DNA of 41,821 nucleotides from an uncultured Lachnospiraceae bacterium (lineage in GTDB: Bacteria > Bacillota > Clostridia > Lachnospirales > Lachnospiraceae): positions 1 to 41,821 of the forward strand of contig CAMNSD010000038.1 of the NCBI GenBank assembly GCA_946554445.1, given 5' to 3'. A program made the translations under genes and the position numbers. The notes under the pieces are model-generated. The model made no database searches. It had not been told where the DNA came from and worked only from the letters and a program-made list of their open reading frames with translations. Shown here piece by piece: positions 14,689 through 22,376 of the stretch. Numbering within the stretch: the first letter of the stretch is position 1; the number at the start of each line of letters is the position of its first letter.

Positions 14689-15980
14689 CCTTTGCCCTCC
14701 CAATATTCCAGCCTGTCAAAATAGTATGATGGCATATATTCATCATTAAAATATTCAATCGGATTGAGTATGCCCATTTCACGCAATTGCTGTTCTATCT
14801 CTTTGTAGTAAACATTGCAGATGAATATTGCACAGCCAGGCGCAATCTCTTTTAATGCTTCCGGCGACCTTATCTCCAATCCTTCAAACTGTTCACCCCA
14901 GCGTGCACTGTCATTGTCACAGGTAAAAAGCGGCGGGAATTCCTCCCCATAGCATTTCATGAAATTACGACACATATTTCCTGCACCAAACAGCACACGC
15001 ATTTCGTATTTCCTTAATACACTTTTCATAGAAATCTGCCACCGGAAAAACTCCGCCACGCTACGGGCAAACCGTAAAAGCTGTGGACGTAAGAACTGCG
15101 AGAATCCTGTCATCATCCTATTAAAATCCATGACCAGAAAACCGTCAAAGCATATTTCCCGCAGTCCTCTGATTAGATTCAGCCAGTCCGTGCAGAACTG
15201 ACCATTGTCCATACAGGTAAATGGCAGCATCGCCCCTTCATGGATGCCGTCACAGTCTCGCAAAACGACCGCCTTGATACGACTACCAAGCCTAGTGGCA
15301 AATTCTCTCATATTCAGCCTGCACAAACTGCACACTCCCACATCCATGCAGAATCCAAAACGTTCTTCTCCACACGCCGCATTCAGGCTGTCAATCCATA
15401 AGACCGCTTCGACCGCATCCGAACAAATACCGCGAATCAGATTACCGTTCTTCTCGCGATATTGGTTTTCCAACAGGAGCATAACATTATTCTCCTTGGC
15501 TGTATCGGCTAATTCCAAAAAATATTTCCGATTGGTCTCCCATTCGCATCCCTGCTTTATCCCTGAAAAGAGAGGACTGACGATCAAATACCTACATCCG
15601 GCCTGTCCGCAGACTTTGATGCTCTCCTCTATCAGCCTTTTCAGCAAGTCTCCCAGATCCCTGCGTTCTGTATTCCGGTGGAGATACGGCGCCCGTGCTA
15701 TCGGCGCTATGATTCCTTCTTCCCTGCACTGCTCAAGTAACAGTTGAAAACGCTCCGACAGTTCCTCCGGATGCTCAGAAATTTTATTCCGCTTCCGTTT
15801 CTTTGCTTTTTTGCTGTCTGTTTCTGTTTCCGCCTTACCAAAATTTTCTAATTCTCCTGCCGGACAGGCCATGGCCATGTTGAGCAGGAGTTGATCAAAT
15901 CCACCCTCTTTAAGGATTAAAAGCCCTTTTTTTGGCCGTTCTAATCCTATGTATCCTAACGGTTCATATACGATGTCCAA
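14685..15980 (-). CDS. Degenerate TIM-barrel paralogue fused to a Rossmann module
   Basis: A 431-aa protein. Residues 1-320 are homologous to the downstream isomerase-like protein (TRLGS, CTDWLNLIRGL and the strand order match). The metal site is broken, however: CFDTGHAN is CMDVGVCS here, HIHDND is VLRDCD, and SFET is VMDF. The first glutamate (LLENQY) remains. A lysine-rich insertion (SKKAKKRKRNK, about 55-65) is unusual. Residues about 327-431 are the Rossmann-like module found throughout this operon (MRVLFGAGNM...TCDNDSARWG). The start is TTG (15978-15980) with GGGAGGGG 7 nt upstream, and no suitable ATG occurs for 35 codons. It overlaps the next gene by 4 nt. It probably acts as a partner or binding subunit rather than an isomerase. 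Confidence 0.8.
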   Translation of the reverse strand: MDIVYEPLGYIGLERPKKGLLILKEGGFDQLLLNMAMACPAGELENFGKAETETDSKKAKKRKRNKISEHPEELSERFQLLLEQCREEGIIAPIARAPYLHRNTERRDLGDLLKRLIEESIKVCGQAGCRYLIVSPLFSGIKQGCEWETNRKYFLELADTAKENNVMLLLENQYREKNGNLIRGICSDAVEAVLWIDSLNAACGEERFGFCMDVGVCSLCRLNMREFATRLGSRIKAVVLRDCDGIHEGAMLPFTCMDNGQFCTDWLNLIRGLREICFDGFLVMDFNRMMTGFSQFLRPQLLRFARSVAEFFRWQISMKSVLRKYEMRVLFGAGNMCRNFMKCYGEEFPPLFTCDNDSARWGEQFEGLEIRSPEALKEIAPGCAIFICNVYYKEIEQQLREMGILNPIEYFNDEYMPSYYFDRLEYWEGKG

Positions 15981-16056
15981 TCCTCCACCCCTCCCAATCG
16001 CCTGCTCTCATCATCTATCTTCTTCGGCACACCCCGGCTCTCTCATGGTCTATTCC

Positions 16057-18375
16057 TCATGCCCTGTCGCCGCTGATCTGCTCCTTGATCTGTGTCGAAC
16101 TCGTCGTCTCCGTATATGGGAAAAATACCATATCCGCCCCGTGTCTCTGTAAGAATGCCTTCTTGGCCTGCCAAACCGGATCATCGGCATAATCGCTGCC
16201 CGAAAACTGCACATCGAAATGATATCTGTGCCAGGCGTCTTCCGTATCATGTCCCTCCATAGGGATCTCTACCGCCTCATCTACATACCGGCATGCCCCT
16301 ACGATCGCCAACCGCTCTTCGAACGGGATATACGGCCGCGTTTTCTTCTTCCTTACTATCTGTTCATCCGTGACGACTCCCACGATTAGATAGTCGCACT
16401 GCTCCTTGGCACGCCTAAAGAGGTTCAGGTGCCCAATGTGAAACAGGTCGAACACCCCTGCCACATAGCCCACATGATACGCCTTGGACGCCTCCTCTTC
16501 CGACCAATATGCCAGCTTGAGCGGCCTGTCATACTCGAGCCGCGGATCGTACACTGAAATATCCCTTATGCCCAGTTCTTTTAACTGCATAAGCACATCT
16601 TCAAAAAACTTGATGCAGATGAATACTTTGTAGGGCGTATCTATCTCCTGTAAGACTACCGGGCCATATATCTCAATCCCATGTAACCTCTCGCCCCATC
16701 TGTCCGCATTGTTGTCGAGGATCCCTGCGATATCGTAGTACTCTCCGAACTGCTCGATGAACTTCTCCGCATATTGTCCGGAGCCGAACAGATACAGCTT
16801 TTTACTGCCGACTCCTTTAAAAATATTTGTGAACAGACTTTCATACTCTTCCTGGCTGTAATCCATCCTGTGCCTGTTGGAGATCATCGTCCTGTTATCT
16901 CTCCTATGACGCTTATGATACTCGGCAAGTTCTCGCTCTTTTCTTAATTTTGTCAAAAATTCATTGCTCCTGGCCCGCCAAGTGTCCTGATATTCATAGA
17001 GTTTAAAATACTTTAAGACCTCCTCTTTCGGATATATCTGCTCAAGGTCAGGGTTATCCCTGTAGATAAAATCTATCGTCCTGATAAAAATGGAGTTTGC
17101 CGGAAAGTCTTCTATATAAAACTCCTGGTCAAAGAACTGAAATCCCTCTTCTGTATGGAAACAGTTGATGGAGACCATATCTATGTAACCTCTTTTTAAT
17201 ATGACGCCGATGTTTTCTTTCTCTTCCGCCGTACCAAATGCGCGGTCCCGCCACTGGTCGATGTTCGGATCGTCTTTCTTACGCTTCTCCCACCATGGCT
17301 CAAACTTCCTCCAGTCCACATCCTCATAGGGGACATGCTCTGAGGAAGACAGTATCATTTTCCGGAATATTTCCACTTCCTGCGTAAAAACCTTCTTATC
17401 CCTACGCAATGTCTCCCGGAAATAATCCGTTGCTATCTTTCCTTCCAGGTAAGGCATTACATAGGTATCGTCTTCCAAGCTGCCAACCGGTATCGGGACA
17501 CCATGTTTACGCAGATACTCAGCATTTTCCAGCAAGTCATCCACCTTCTGCCTTCCCTCCGGGTACAATGCTTTCTTCGCCACCCATTTATGATATTTGA
17601 GCATGGTGGCCATAGACTGCTTACGCCCACGGTCTCCCTGTACCGTAATCTGGTCAACATCCGAAAGTTCTCCGTTGACCGTACATTCCATCAAGAAGGC
17701 ATTGGCCATCTGATGGAACATATGGTTTTCCATCAATGCCTCATACAGTCGTTCTTCTTCGAGGAAGAGTGTCTCCGGGCTTTTATACTGCGGAAATACC
17801 CTCAGATCGATCGCTTCATTTGGTATGTAGTCCTCTGCGATCAGCATCTGTGGACGCACCAGTCCGGGCATCACTGCATAGAACCGGTATCCTGTGAATC
17901 CTGCACGGCGCAGCATCCTCTCATACTCCGCCTTTGCGTATGCCCGTCCGCCGATCACCTTTCTCCTCTGCTCGCTCACTTTGATATACCCGTCGATCCC
18001 ATCCAAAACATGTCCGGAAAACGAATCCTTATCACCGCAGAAATAGCGGATTGCCAGTCGATTCTCAGCCCCCAGCAGTATCTTTCCCGAATCATTCAAC
18101 AGATGCCGCAGCTTAATAAGCAGTTCTTCCGGTTCCTCACTTCTCTCCAGAATGCCTGCTCCCACAATATAGTCGAATCCATTGTCCCTGCCGGCCTCAT
18201 TCAGTTTATGGATATCGGCCCTTACCGCTTCCACCTCTTTCTCCCTGAGCGCATCAAAAAGCGCCTCACATTCCGACTTCCCGCCCGAAACAAAAAGCAC
18301 GCTTGAACCTGCCTTAAAATCATACCAGTTGATAAGGGCATTGGGTAAATCCCTGATGATTTCAGATGCATCCAT
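16057..18375 (-). CDS. Four-part fusion: methyltransferase-like / unknown / Rossmann module / TagD-like cytidylyltransferase
   Basis: A 772-aa protein. Residues 20-170 look like a class I SAM-methyltransferase fold (SSVLFVSGGKSECEALFDAL; weak motif I). Residues 170-500 are a domain I cannot name, with FFDQEFYIEDFPANSIFIRTI at about 414-434 and VMPYLEGK at about 306, somewhat kinase-like in pattern. Residues 525-610 are the operon's recurring Rossmann module (LYLFGSGQYAEKF...GILDNNADRWG). Residues 634-768 are a cytidylyltransferase related to TagD and ethanolamine-phosphate cytidylyltransferase, with VFDLFHIGH (HxGH at 646-649) and TTSSTQIKEQI in the closing motif. The last domain should activate a phosphorylated alcohol as a CDP derivative. 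GAGGT precedes the ATG. It sits between the epimerase and the TIM-barrel pair, all on one strand. Confidence 0.85.
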   Translation of the reverse strand: MDASEIIRDLPNALINWYDFKAGSSVLFVSGGKSECEALFDALREKEVEAVRADIHKLNEAGRDNGFDYIVGAGILERSEEPEELLIKLRHLLNDSGKILLGAENRLAIRYFCGDKDSFSGHVLDGIDGYIKVSEQRRKVIGGRAYAKAEYERMLRRAGFTGYRFYAVMPGLVRPQMLIAEDYIPNEAIDLRVFPQYKSPETLFLEEERLYEALMENHMFHQMANAFLMECTVNGELSDVDQITVQGDRGRKQSMATMLKYHKWVAKKALYPEGRQKVDDLLENAEYLRKHGVPIPVGSLEDDTYVMPYLEGKIATDYFRETLRRDKKVFTQEVEIFRKMILSSSEHVPYEDVDWRKFEPWWEKRKKDDPNIDQWRDRAFGTAEEKENIGVILKRGYIDMVSINCFHTEEGFQFFDQEFYIEDFPANSIFIRTIDFIYRDNPDLEQIYPKEEVLKYFKLYEYQDTWRARSNEFLTKLRKERELAEYHKRHRRDNRTMISNRHRMDYSQEEYESLFTNIFKGVGSKKLYLFGSGQYAEKFIEQFGEYYDIAGILDNNADRWGERLHGIEIYGPVVLQEIDTPYKVFICIKFFEDVLMQLKELGIRDISVYDPRLEYDRPLKLAYWSEEEASKAYHVGYVAGVFDLFHIGHLNLFRRAKEQCDYLIVGVVTDEQIVRKKKTRPYIPFEERLAIVGACRYVDEAVEIPMEGHDTEDAWHRYHFDVQFSGSDYADDPVWQAKKAFLQRHGADMVFFPYTETTSSTQIKEQISGDRA

Positions 18376-18439
18376 AGTTTAATACCTCGCAAAATATTAA
18401 AGACATTTTAGCCGCCATGATATACCAACAGCCATTATT

Positions 18440-19492
18440 TCATCTTATCTGTGTTCTGATCATAAGCATATGTGAAATTCCCTGATCAATATCATACTTT
18501 CCACACCATCCTAACCGTTCCAGCTTGGAAGCATCCAGCACCGCATACTCAATGGGCGTATGATCCTTAAGTTCCTTTTCGTCTGGCACTCTGGTGATGC
18601 ATTCCACACCAACCTTATCGGCAAGGATACCCGCAAATTCGGCTATAGTTACCCTCGATGCCGCATTGGCGATATTATACGCTTCCCCCGCAGTGCCATT
18701 GAGCAGGACTGTAAATATCCCTGACACACAGTCCGCCATATACGTATAGCTGCGCAGCTGCCTGCCCGCACTGTGCAGGACGATATCCTTACCAGCAGCC
18801 ACATCGTTCAAGAACTGCACTGTCGCACGGTTGTCGCGGACGGAGGTACAGGCGCCGTAAACATGACTTGGACGGACTGTCAGCGCAGGCACATGATACT
18901 GCTGTTTAAAAGAAACACACAAGGTCTCCGCACAACGCTTGGCCTCTGGATAGCAAGAGCGCACACTCATACTGTCCAAATATCCGCAGTCATGTTCCGT
19001 AAAAGCATTTTCCGCCGCCAATGCTTTTCCATACACTTCCCCGCTTGAAACATATAAAAACTTTTGCAGCGCATGTTCCCTGGCGTATTGTAATAATTGA
19101 TAGGTTCCAAACAATGCCGGCGTCATCGTCTCCACCGGATGCTCCCTAAAGGCCGCCGGGAAACCGTCTCCTGCAGCATGGATAATATAATCCACCGGAA
19201 CATCAAGTCCTAGCGGATCCACAACATCCTGAACGATAAAGTGCAGCCGGCTTTCCTGCAGACTCGATGCGAACCGCTCCCTTAACCGTCTTTCATCACG
19301 CGAGAGCAGATAGATCTCTATCTGGGCATCTGCTTCCCTGTTAGCATATAACAGCAGATCCGCCGCAAAAGAACCGATTAATCCGGTTGCTCCGGTAATG
19401 AGGATACTCTTATGATAAAGTCTCTCAATAGCTACGATACTCTCTAAAGCCATCTTCAAATCTTCTCTATATATTTGGTTCTGTAGGTACAT
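18440..19492 (-). CDS. NAD-dependent epimerase/dehydratase (extended SDR)
   Basis: A 350-aa sugar-nucleotide-type SDR. GATGLIGS (about 33-40) binds NAD(P). VDYIIHAAGDG follows, then the catalytic serine region (LYVSSGEVYG) and the YxxxK pair (CYPEAKR). RPSHVYGA and RSYTYMADCVSGI are typical of the UDP-sugar epimerase/dehydratase branch. The N-terminus has about 25 extra residues (MYLQNQIYREDLKMALESI). The substrate is unknown. Because an IspD-like cytidylyltransferase lies 77 nt upstream, a CDP-linked sugar or alcohol is possible. Some type b Haemophilus capsule enzymes join an SDR and an IspD-like domain to make CDP-ribitol, but that family match is not shown here. Confidence 0.85.
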   Translation of the reverse strand: MYLQNQIYREDLKMALESIVAIERLYHKSILITGATGLIGSFAADLLLYANREADAQIEIYLLSRDERRLRERFASSLQESRLHFIVQDVVDPLGLDVPVDYIIHAAGDGFPAAFREHPVETMTPALFGTYQLLQYAREHALQKFLYVSSGEVYGKALAAENAFTEHDCGYLDSMSVRSCYPEAKRCAETLCVSFKQQYHVPALTVRPSHVYGACTSVRDNRATVQFLNDVAAGKDIVLHSAGRQLRSYTYMADCVSGIFTVLLNGTAGEAYNIANAASRVTIAEFAGILADKVGVECITRVPDEKELKDHTPIEYAVLDASKLERLGWCGKYDIDQGISHMLMIRTQIR

Positions 19493-19568
19493 CTTGCTCT
19501 CCCGCCTTTCCTGCCGTCGGCTGATTCATATCCTTTTCATCGTTCTCATCCTGCTGGGGAGCTTCACA

Positions 19569-20282
19569 TCATTTCAGCCATTCATCCTTTTTCGCCATCA
19601 GCAGCGCCTTGAAAATCTCTATATCTTCCGTTGTTGTTATTTTAATATTCTTCTCTGAACCAGGACAAAAATAAACCTTTTCACCTAGTTCCACCATCAA
19701 GGTACAGGAAGCTATGGAATTACTAATCCCCCTTTTCCCAGCTTCCTCATGCGCCCACAGCAGTTTTTCCAGCGGGAACGCCTGGGGCGTCTGCGTCCTT
19801 GCCAGGGATTCTCTTGCGATTACTTCCCGAGAACTGTCCGGATCCGCACTGCGCAGCAACATCGCCTCCGCACAGGGGATCACGGTGATGGCAGAACCAT
19901 GCAAACGACATTCCGCAATACAGTTTGATATAATCTCCTGTGACACGTTGGGCCTGATGGCGTCATGGACCAGCACCATATCCGACACGGCACAATGTTC
20001 TTTTAATGCAACAAGCCCGTTATAGATGGACTGCTGACCGTTCTCTCCGCCTGCTGTCACCCATCTCATCTTCGTGATGTTGAACTGTCTCGCATAAGCC
20101 CATAAAATCTCCTGCCAACCATCAATGCACACAACTGAGATGGCGTCGATCTCCGGATGTCTCTGAAACGCCTGCATCGTGTAAACGATGACCGGACGGT
20201 CCTGTATGCTTAGAAACTGCTTCGGTATATCTTGGTTCATGCGGACTCCTTTGCCGCCTGCTATGATCATTGCTATATTCAT
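19569..20282 (-). CDS. IspD/TarI-like cytidylyltransferase
   Basis: A 237-aa nucleotidyltransferase of the IspD family. It has IIAGGKGVRMNQDIPKQFL at the N-terminus (CTP-binding loop), VLVHDAIRPNVS (metal and substrate) and ARTQTPQAF. The same fold serves isoprenoid synthesis (IspD) and polyol activation (TarI/Bcs1, ribitol-5-phosphate to CDP-ribitol). Its place in a cluster with CDP-glycerol-type transferases, overlapping the carrier-protein gene by 4 nt (ATGA), favours polyol or sugar-phosphate activation over the MEP pathway, though this is inference. It shows no fusion and has normal length. Confidence 0.85.
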   Translation of the reverse strand: MNIAMIIAGGKGVRMNQDIPKQFLSIQDRPVIVYTMQAFQRHPEIDAISVVCIDGWQEILWAYARQFNITKMRWVTAGGENGQQSIYNGLVALKEHCAVSDMVLVHDAIRPNVSQEIISNCIAECRLHGSAITVIPCAEAMLLRSADPDSSREVIARESLARTQTPQAFPLEKLLWAHEEAGKRGISNSIASCTLMVELGEKVYFCPGSEKNIKITTTEDIEIFKALLMAKKDEWLK

Positions 20283-20518
20283 ACGTCTGCCTCTCCCGCC
20301 GTTATCCTCGCCATCAGCTGATGGATCCCTTCCGCTGAGTTCAGGTTCTCTGGAACGATATCGTCCACCTCTATATCAACGTCATAAGCGTCCGATAACT
20401 CCTCGATCAATCTCATGATGTCAAAGGAACTCAAGATGCCTCCGTCGATCAATGCTCTCTCCGTCTCAAAATCGACATCCGGTCTCAATCCTCTCAATAT
20501 CTCCATGATCTTTTCCAT
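20279..20518 (-). CDS. Acyl/aminoacyl carrier protein (DltC-like)
   Basis: A 79-aa acidic helical protein. GGILSSFDIMRLIEEL (about residues 26-41) aligns with the LLDSF motif of DltC-type carriers, which makes S31 the likely 4'-phosphopantetheine site; the usual Asp before it is Ser30 here. The remaining helices (DVDIEVDDIVPENLNSAEG) fit a normal carrier. It overlaps the IspD-like gene by 4 nt and follows the symporter. An adenylating ligase lies three genes upstream, so the pair should load and carry an activated carboxylate. AGGACGG lies 5 nt before the ATG, while AGGAG abuts it. Confidence 0.88.
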   Translation of the reverse strand: MEKIMEILRGLRPDVDFETERALIDGGILSSFDIMRLIEELSDAYDVDIEVDDIVPENLNSAEGIHQLMARITAGEADV

Positions 20519-20668
20519 CTCCTACCGTCCTTTCTCACCTTTCCTCATTTTTCTTACACCAGATATGTATGACACTTATCTTATGACGAGGTCTCTTTTG
20601 TCTTTGATGCCATTTCCGGTCCGCAGAAATGCTCCTGTCCTTCGCACTGCCATACTGCCAGCCTCGCC

Positions 20669-22249
20669 TTATGCCGACAGCAGCGGGATCACCCAGAAGA
20701 CCAGCATGACCGCCGTTACCAGGACGCCCGCTAGGATGCCGAACAAAGACCAGCGGAGCGTCTTTTTGACCGCCGCTTCCTCACATTCACTCTCTGGTAT
20801 CTCAAACAGCCTCTCCCGCGCCTGTCTCTCCTCATCCGTCACCTTGGTCACAGATGAACCGATGACGATCGCTGTGATGTTGCAGAGGATCCCGATGACT
20901 GCCGGATCCAGATAAGCCGGCAGGCTTATCCATCCTATGGATCTTAACAGATTCGCCGCAAAACATCCTCCCATCCCTGACACCATCCCCCAGAACGCCC
21001 CCGTCCTGGTCATCCTCCTGCTGAAGACACAGCCTGCCGCTACCGGCATCCAGGAACTGGCCGCAGTGGATCCTCCGAGGAACATGACCACAAAGATCGC
21101 CGGCGGGTTCGTCAGCGCACAGACCAGCACGATGACACTTGCCGCGATCATCACCAGACGCCCGATCCTGATCGACCGGTCCCCTTTGGCCGATGCCAGG
21201 TCATTTGCCGCCGATGCCCCGATCAGCGACAGGAACGTCGTGGCCGAGGAGATGCCCGCAGATAATACCCCCGTCATCAGGATAACCCCCAGAAATGTGG
21301 GGACCACATGCATCGCCGCCCAGATCCACACATGGGACGGCTGCTCCAGGTCCGGGTTCAGCACATTGATGATCACTGCCGTCATGCATACAAAGAACTG
21401 TAAGAGGAACACCCCCAGGGCCGCTATGGGCGCGGCGCCCACCACCGTATGCTCATCCTTGGCCATCATATACCTGCTGGACTGCCAGGGACCGATGGCA
21501 CATACGGAACACCACACGATCCCATAGGATATCCCCCACAGCATATTGTCTGTTCCTGTCCCATAAAGGAATCCGGGACGCCCTGCCCAGCTCAGCAGTT
21601 CCCTTGTATCTGGCGCACTGGCGAGCGTCGTGATCGCTGAGAACCACCCGCCCGCTCTATCCGCTATGAAAAATACCGACACCAGCATGGACAGGGTGAA
21701 CAGCCCCGCCATCAGCGTATCCGTGATCAATACGCCCCGGGAGCCCGACACCACGGAGATAAAGGCGAATACCATTACGGCTGTCACGATGCATATATTG
21801 TAGCTGACACCGGTCACGATGTTCATCAAGGTGCCCACGCCCTGGATCACTGACAGCAGATACACTGTCATCATGATGATCGCCGTGACCGCCGAGAGTG
21901 TCCGCATCTTCTGCGAACAGAATCTCCGGCCGAAGAATTCCGGTATCGTCATGGCCCCGCTGCGCCTGAGATACCTGCCGAAAAAGACTGCCCCCAGTAT
22001 GTATCCCGCCGACTGCATGTTCGCTAAGGTTATGGCGGAGAATGCCCCTCCATATGCCTCCGCCGCGTCTCCCATGAACAATCCGGTACTGGTATAGGAA
22101 GCGATCATGGATCCGGCGATCAGGATCAGGGGTGCCTTCCTGCCCGCCACATAGAAATCTTCGGCGTTCTTCACTTTCTTACTGATCAGCCAGCTGATCA
22201 CTAAGAAGGACAGCATGGCGATGCACATTCCGATAAGATAAATGTTCAT
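20669..22249 (-). CDS. Sodium/solute symporter (SSS family)
   Basis: A 526-aa membrane protein with about 13 TM helices. VKNAEDFYVAGRKAPLILIAGSMIASYTSTGLFMG near the N-terminus is typical of the SSS/pantothenate-proline symporter family. It ends with a basic/acidic loop and a final helix (LVTAVMLVFWVIPLL). The substrate cannot be read from sequence. By position, between a ligase and its carrier protein, it may import the acid that is activated. Its ATG overlaps the stop of a 37-aa membrane peptide gene (ATGA at 22246-22249). The GC content of this gene and its neighbours looks clearly higher than that of the genes at the right end. Confidence 0.88.
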   Translation of the reverse strand: MNIYLIGMCIAMLSFLVISWLISKKVKNAEDFYVAGRKAPLILIAGSMIASYTSTGLFMGDAAEAYGGAFSAITLANMQSAGYILGAVFFGRYLRRSGAMTIPEFFGRRFCSQKMRTLSAVTAIIMMTVYLLSVIQGVGTLMNIVTGVSYNICIVTAVMVFAFISVVSGSRGVLITDTLMAGLFTLSMLVSVFFIADRAGGWFSAITTLASAPDTRELLSWAGRPGFLYGTGTDNMLWGISYGIVWCSVCAIGPWQSSRYMMAKDEHTVVGAAPIAALGVFLLQFFVCMTAVIINVLNPDLEQPSHVWIWAAMHVVPTFLGVILMTGVLSAGISSATTFLSLIGASAANDLASAKGDRSIRIGRLVMIAASVIVLVCALTNPPAIFVVMFLGGSTAASSWMPVAAGCVFSRRMTRTGAFWGMVSGMGGCFAANLLRSIGWISLPAYLDPAVIGILCNITAIVIGSSVTKVTDEERQARERLFEIPESECEEAAVKKTLRWSLFGILAGVLVTAVMLVFWVIPLLSA

Positions 22250-22359
22250 CTGTCTCCCTTCCCCATCCTATGTCCATACTCTTTTTTCAGGTGTCTGTAT
22301 GCCGCCCATGCTGACATGGATATCCATGCCCCGATGAACACAGCGATCGCTATCTCCAT
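22246..22359 (-). CDS. 37-aa single-TM peptide coupled to the symporter
   Basis: A short gene translating as MEIAIAVFIGAWISMSAWAA, then YRHLKKEYGHRMGKGDR. It has one TM helix (about residues 3-21) and a basic cytoplasmic tail. GGGAGGA lies 5 nt upstream of the ATG (22357-22359), and its TGA overlaps the symporter ATG, so translation should be coupled. The spacing to the ligase stop (22377) is 17 nt. Small partner subunits are known for some SSS transporters (for example YhdT beside PanF, and DUF485 proteins beside acetate permeases); this one is shorter and not recognised. Confidence 0.75.
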   Translation of the reverse strand: MEIAIAVFIGAWISMSAWAAYRHLKKEYGHRMGKGDR

Positions 22360-22376
22360 GACCGTCCTCCCTCTTC

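Noticed and set aside
17503..18306. Plus-strand open frame of 267 codons
   Set aside because: It lies opposite the 772-aa fusion gene, has no ribosome binding site and has cysteine/histidine-rich, low-complexity content typical of antisense frames.
20937..21527. Plus-strand open frame of 196 codons
   Set aside because: It is antisense to the symporter in GC-rich DNA, where stop codons are rare on the opposite strand.
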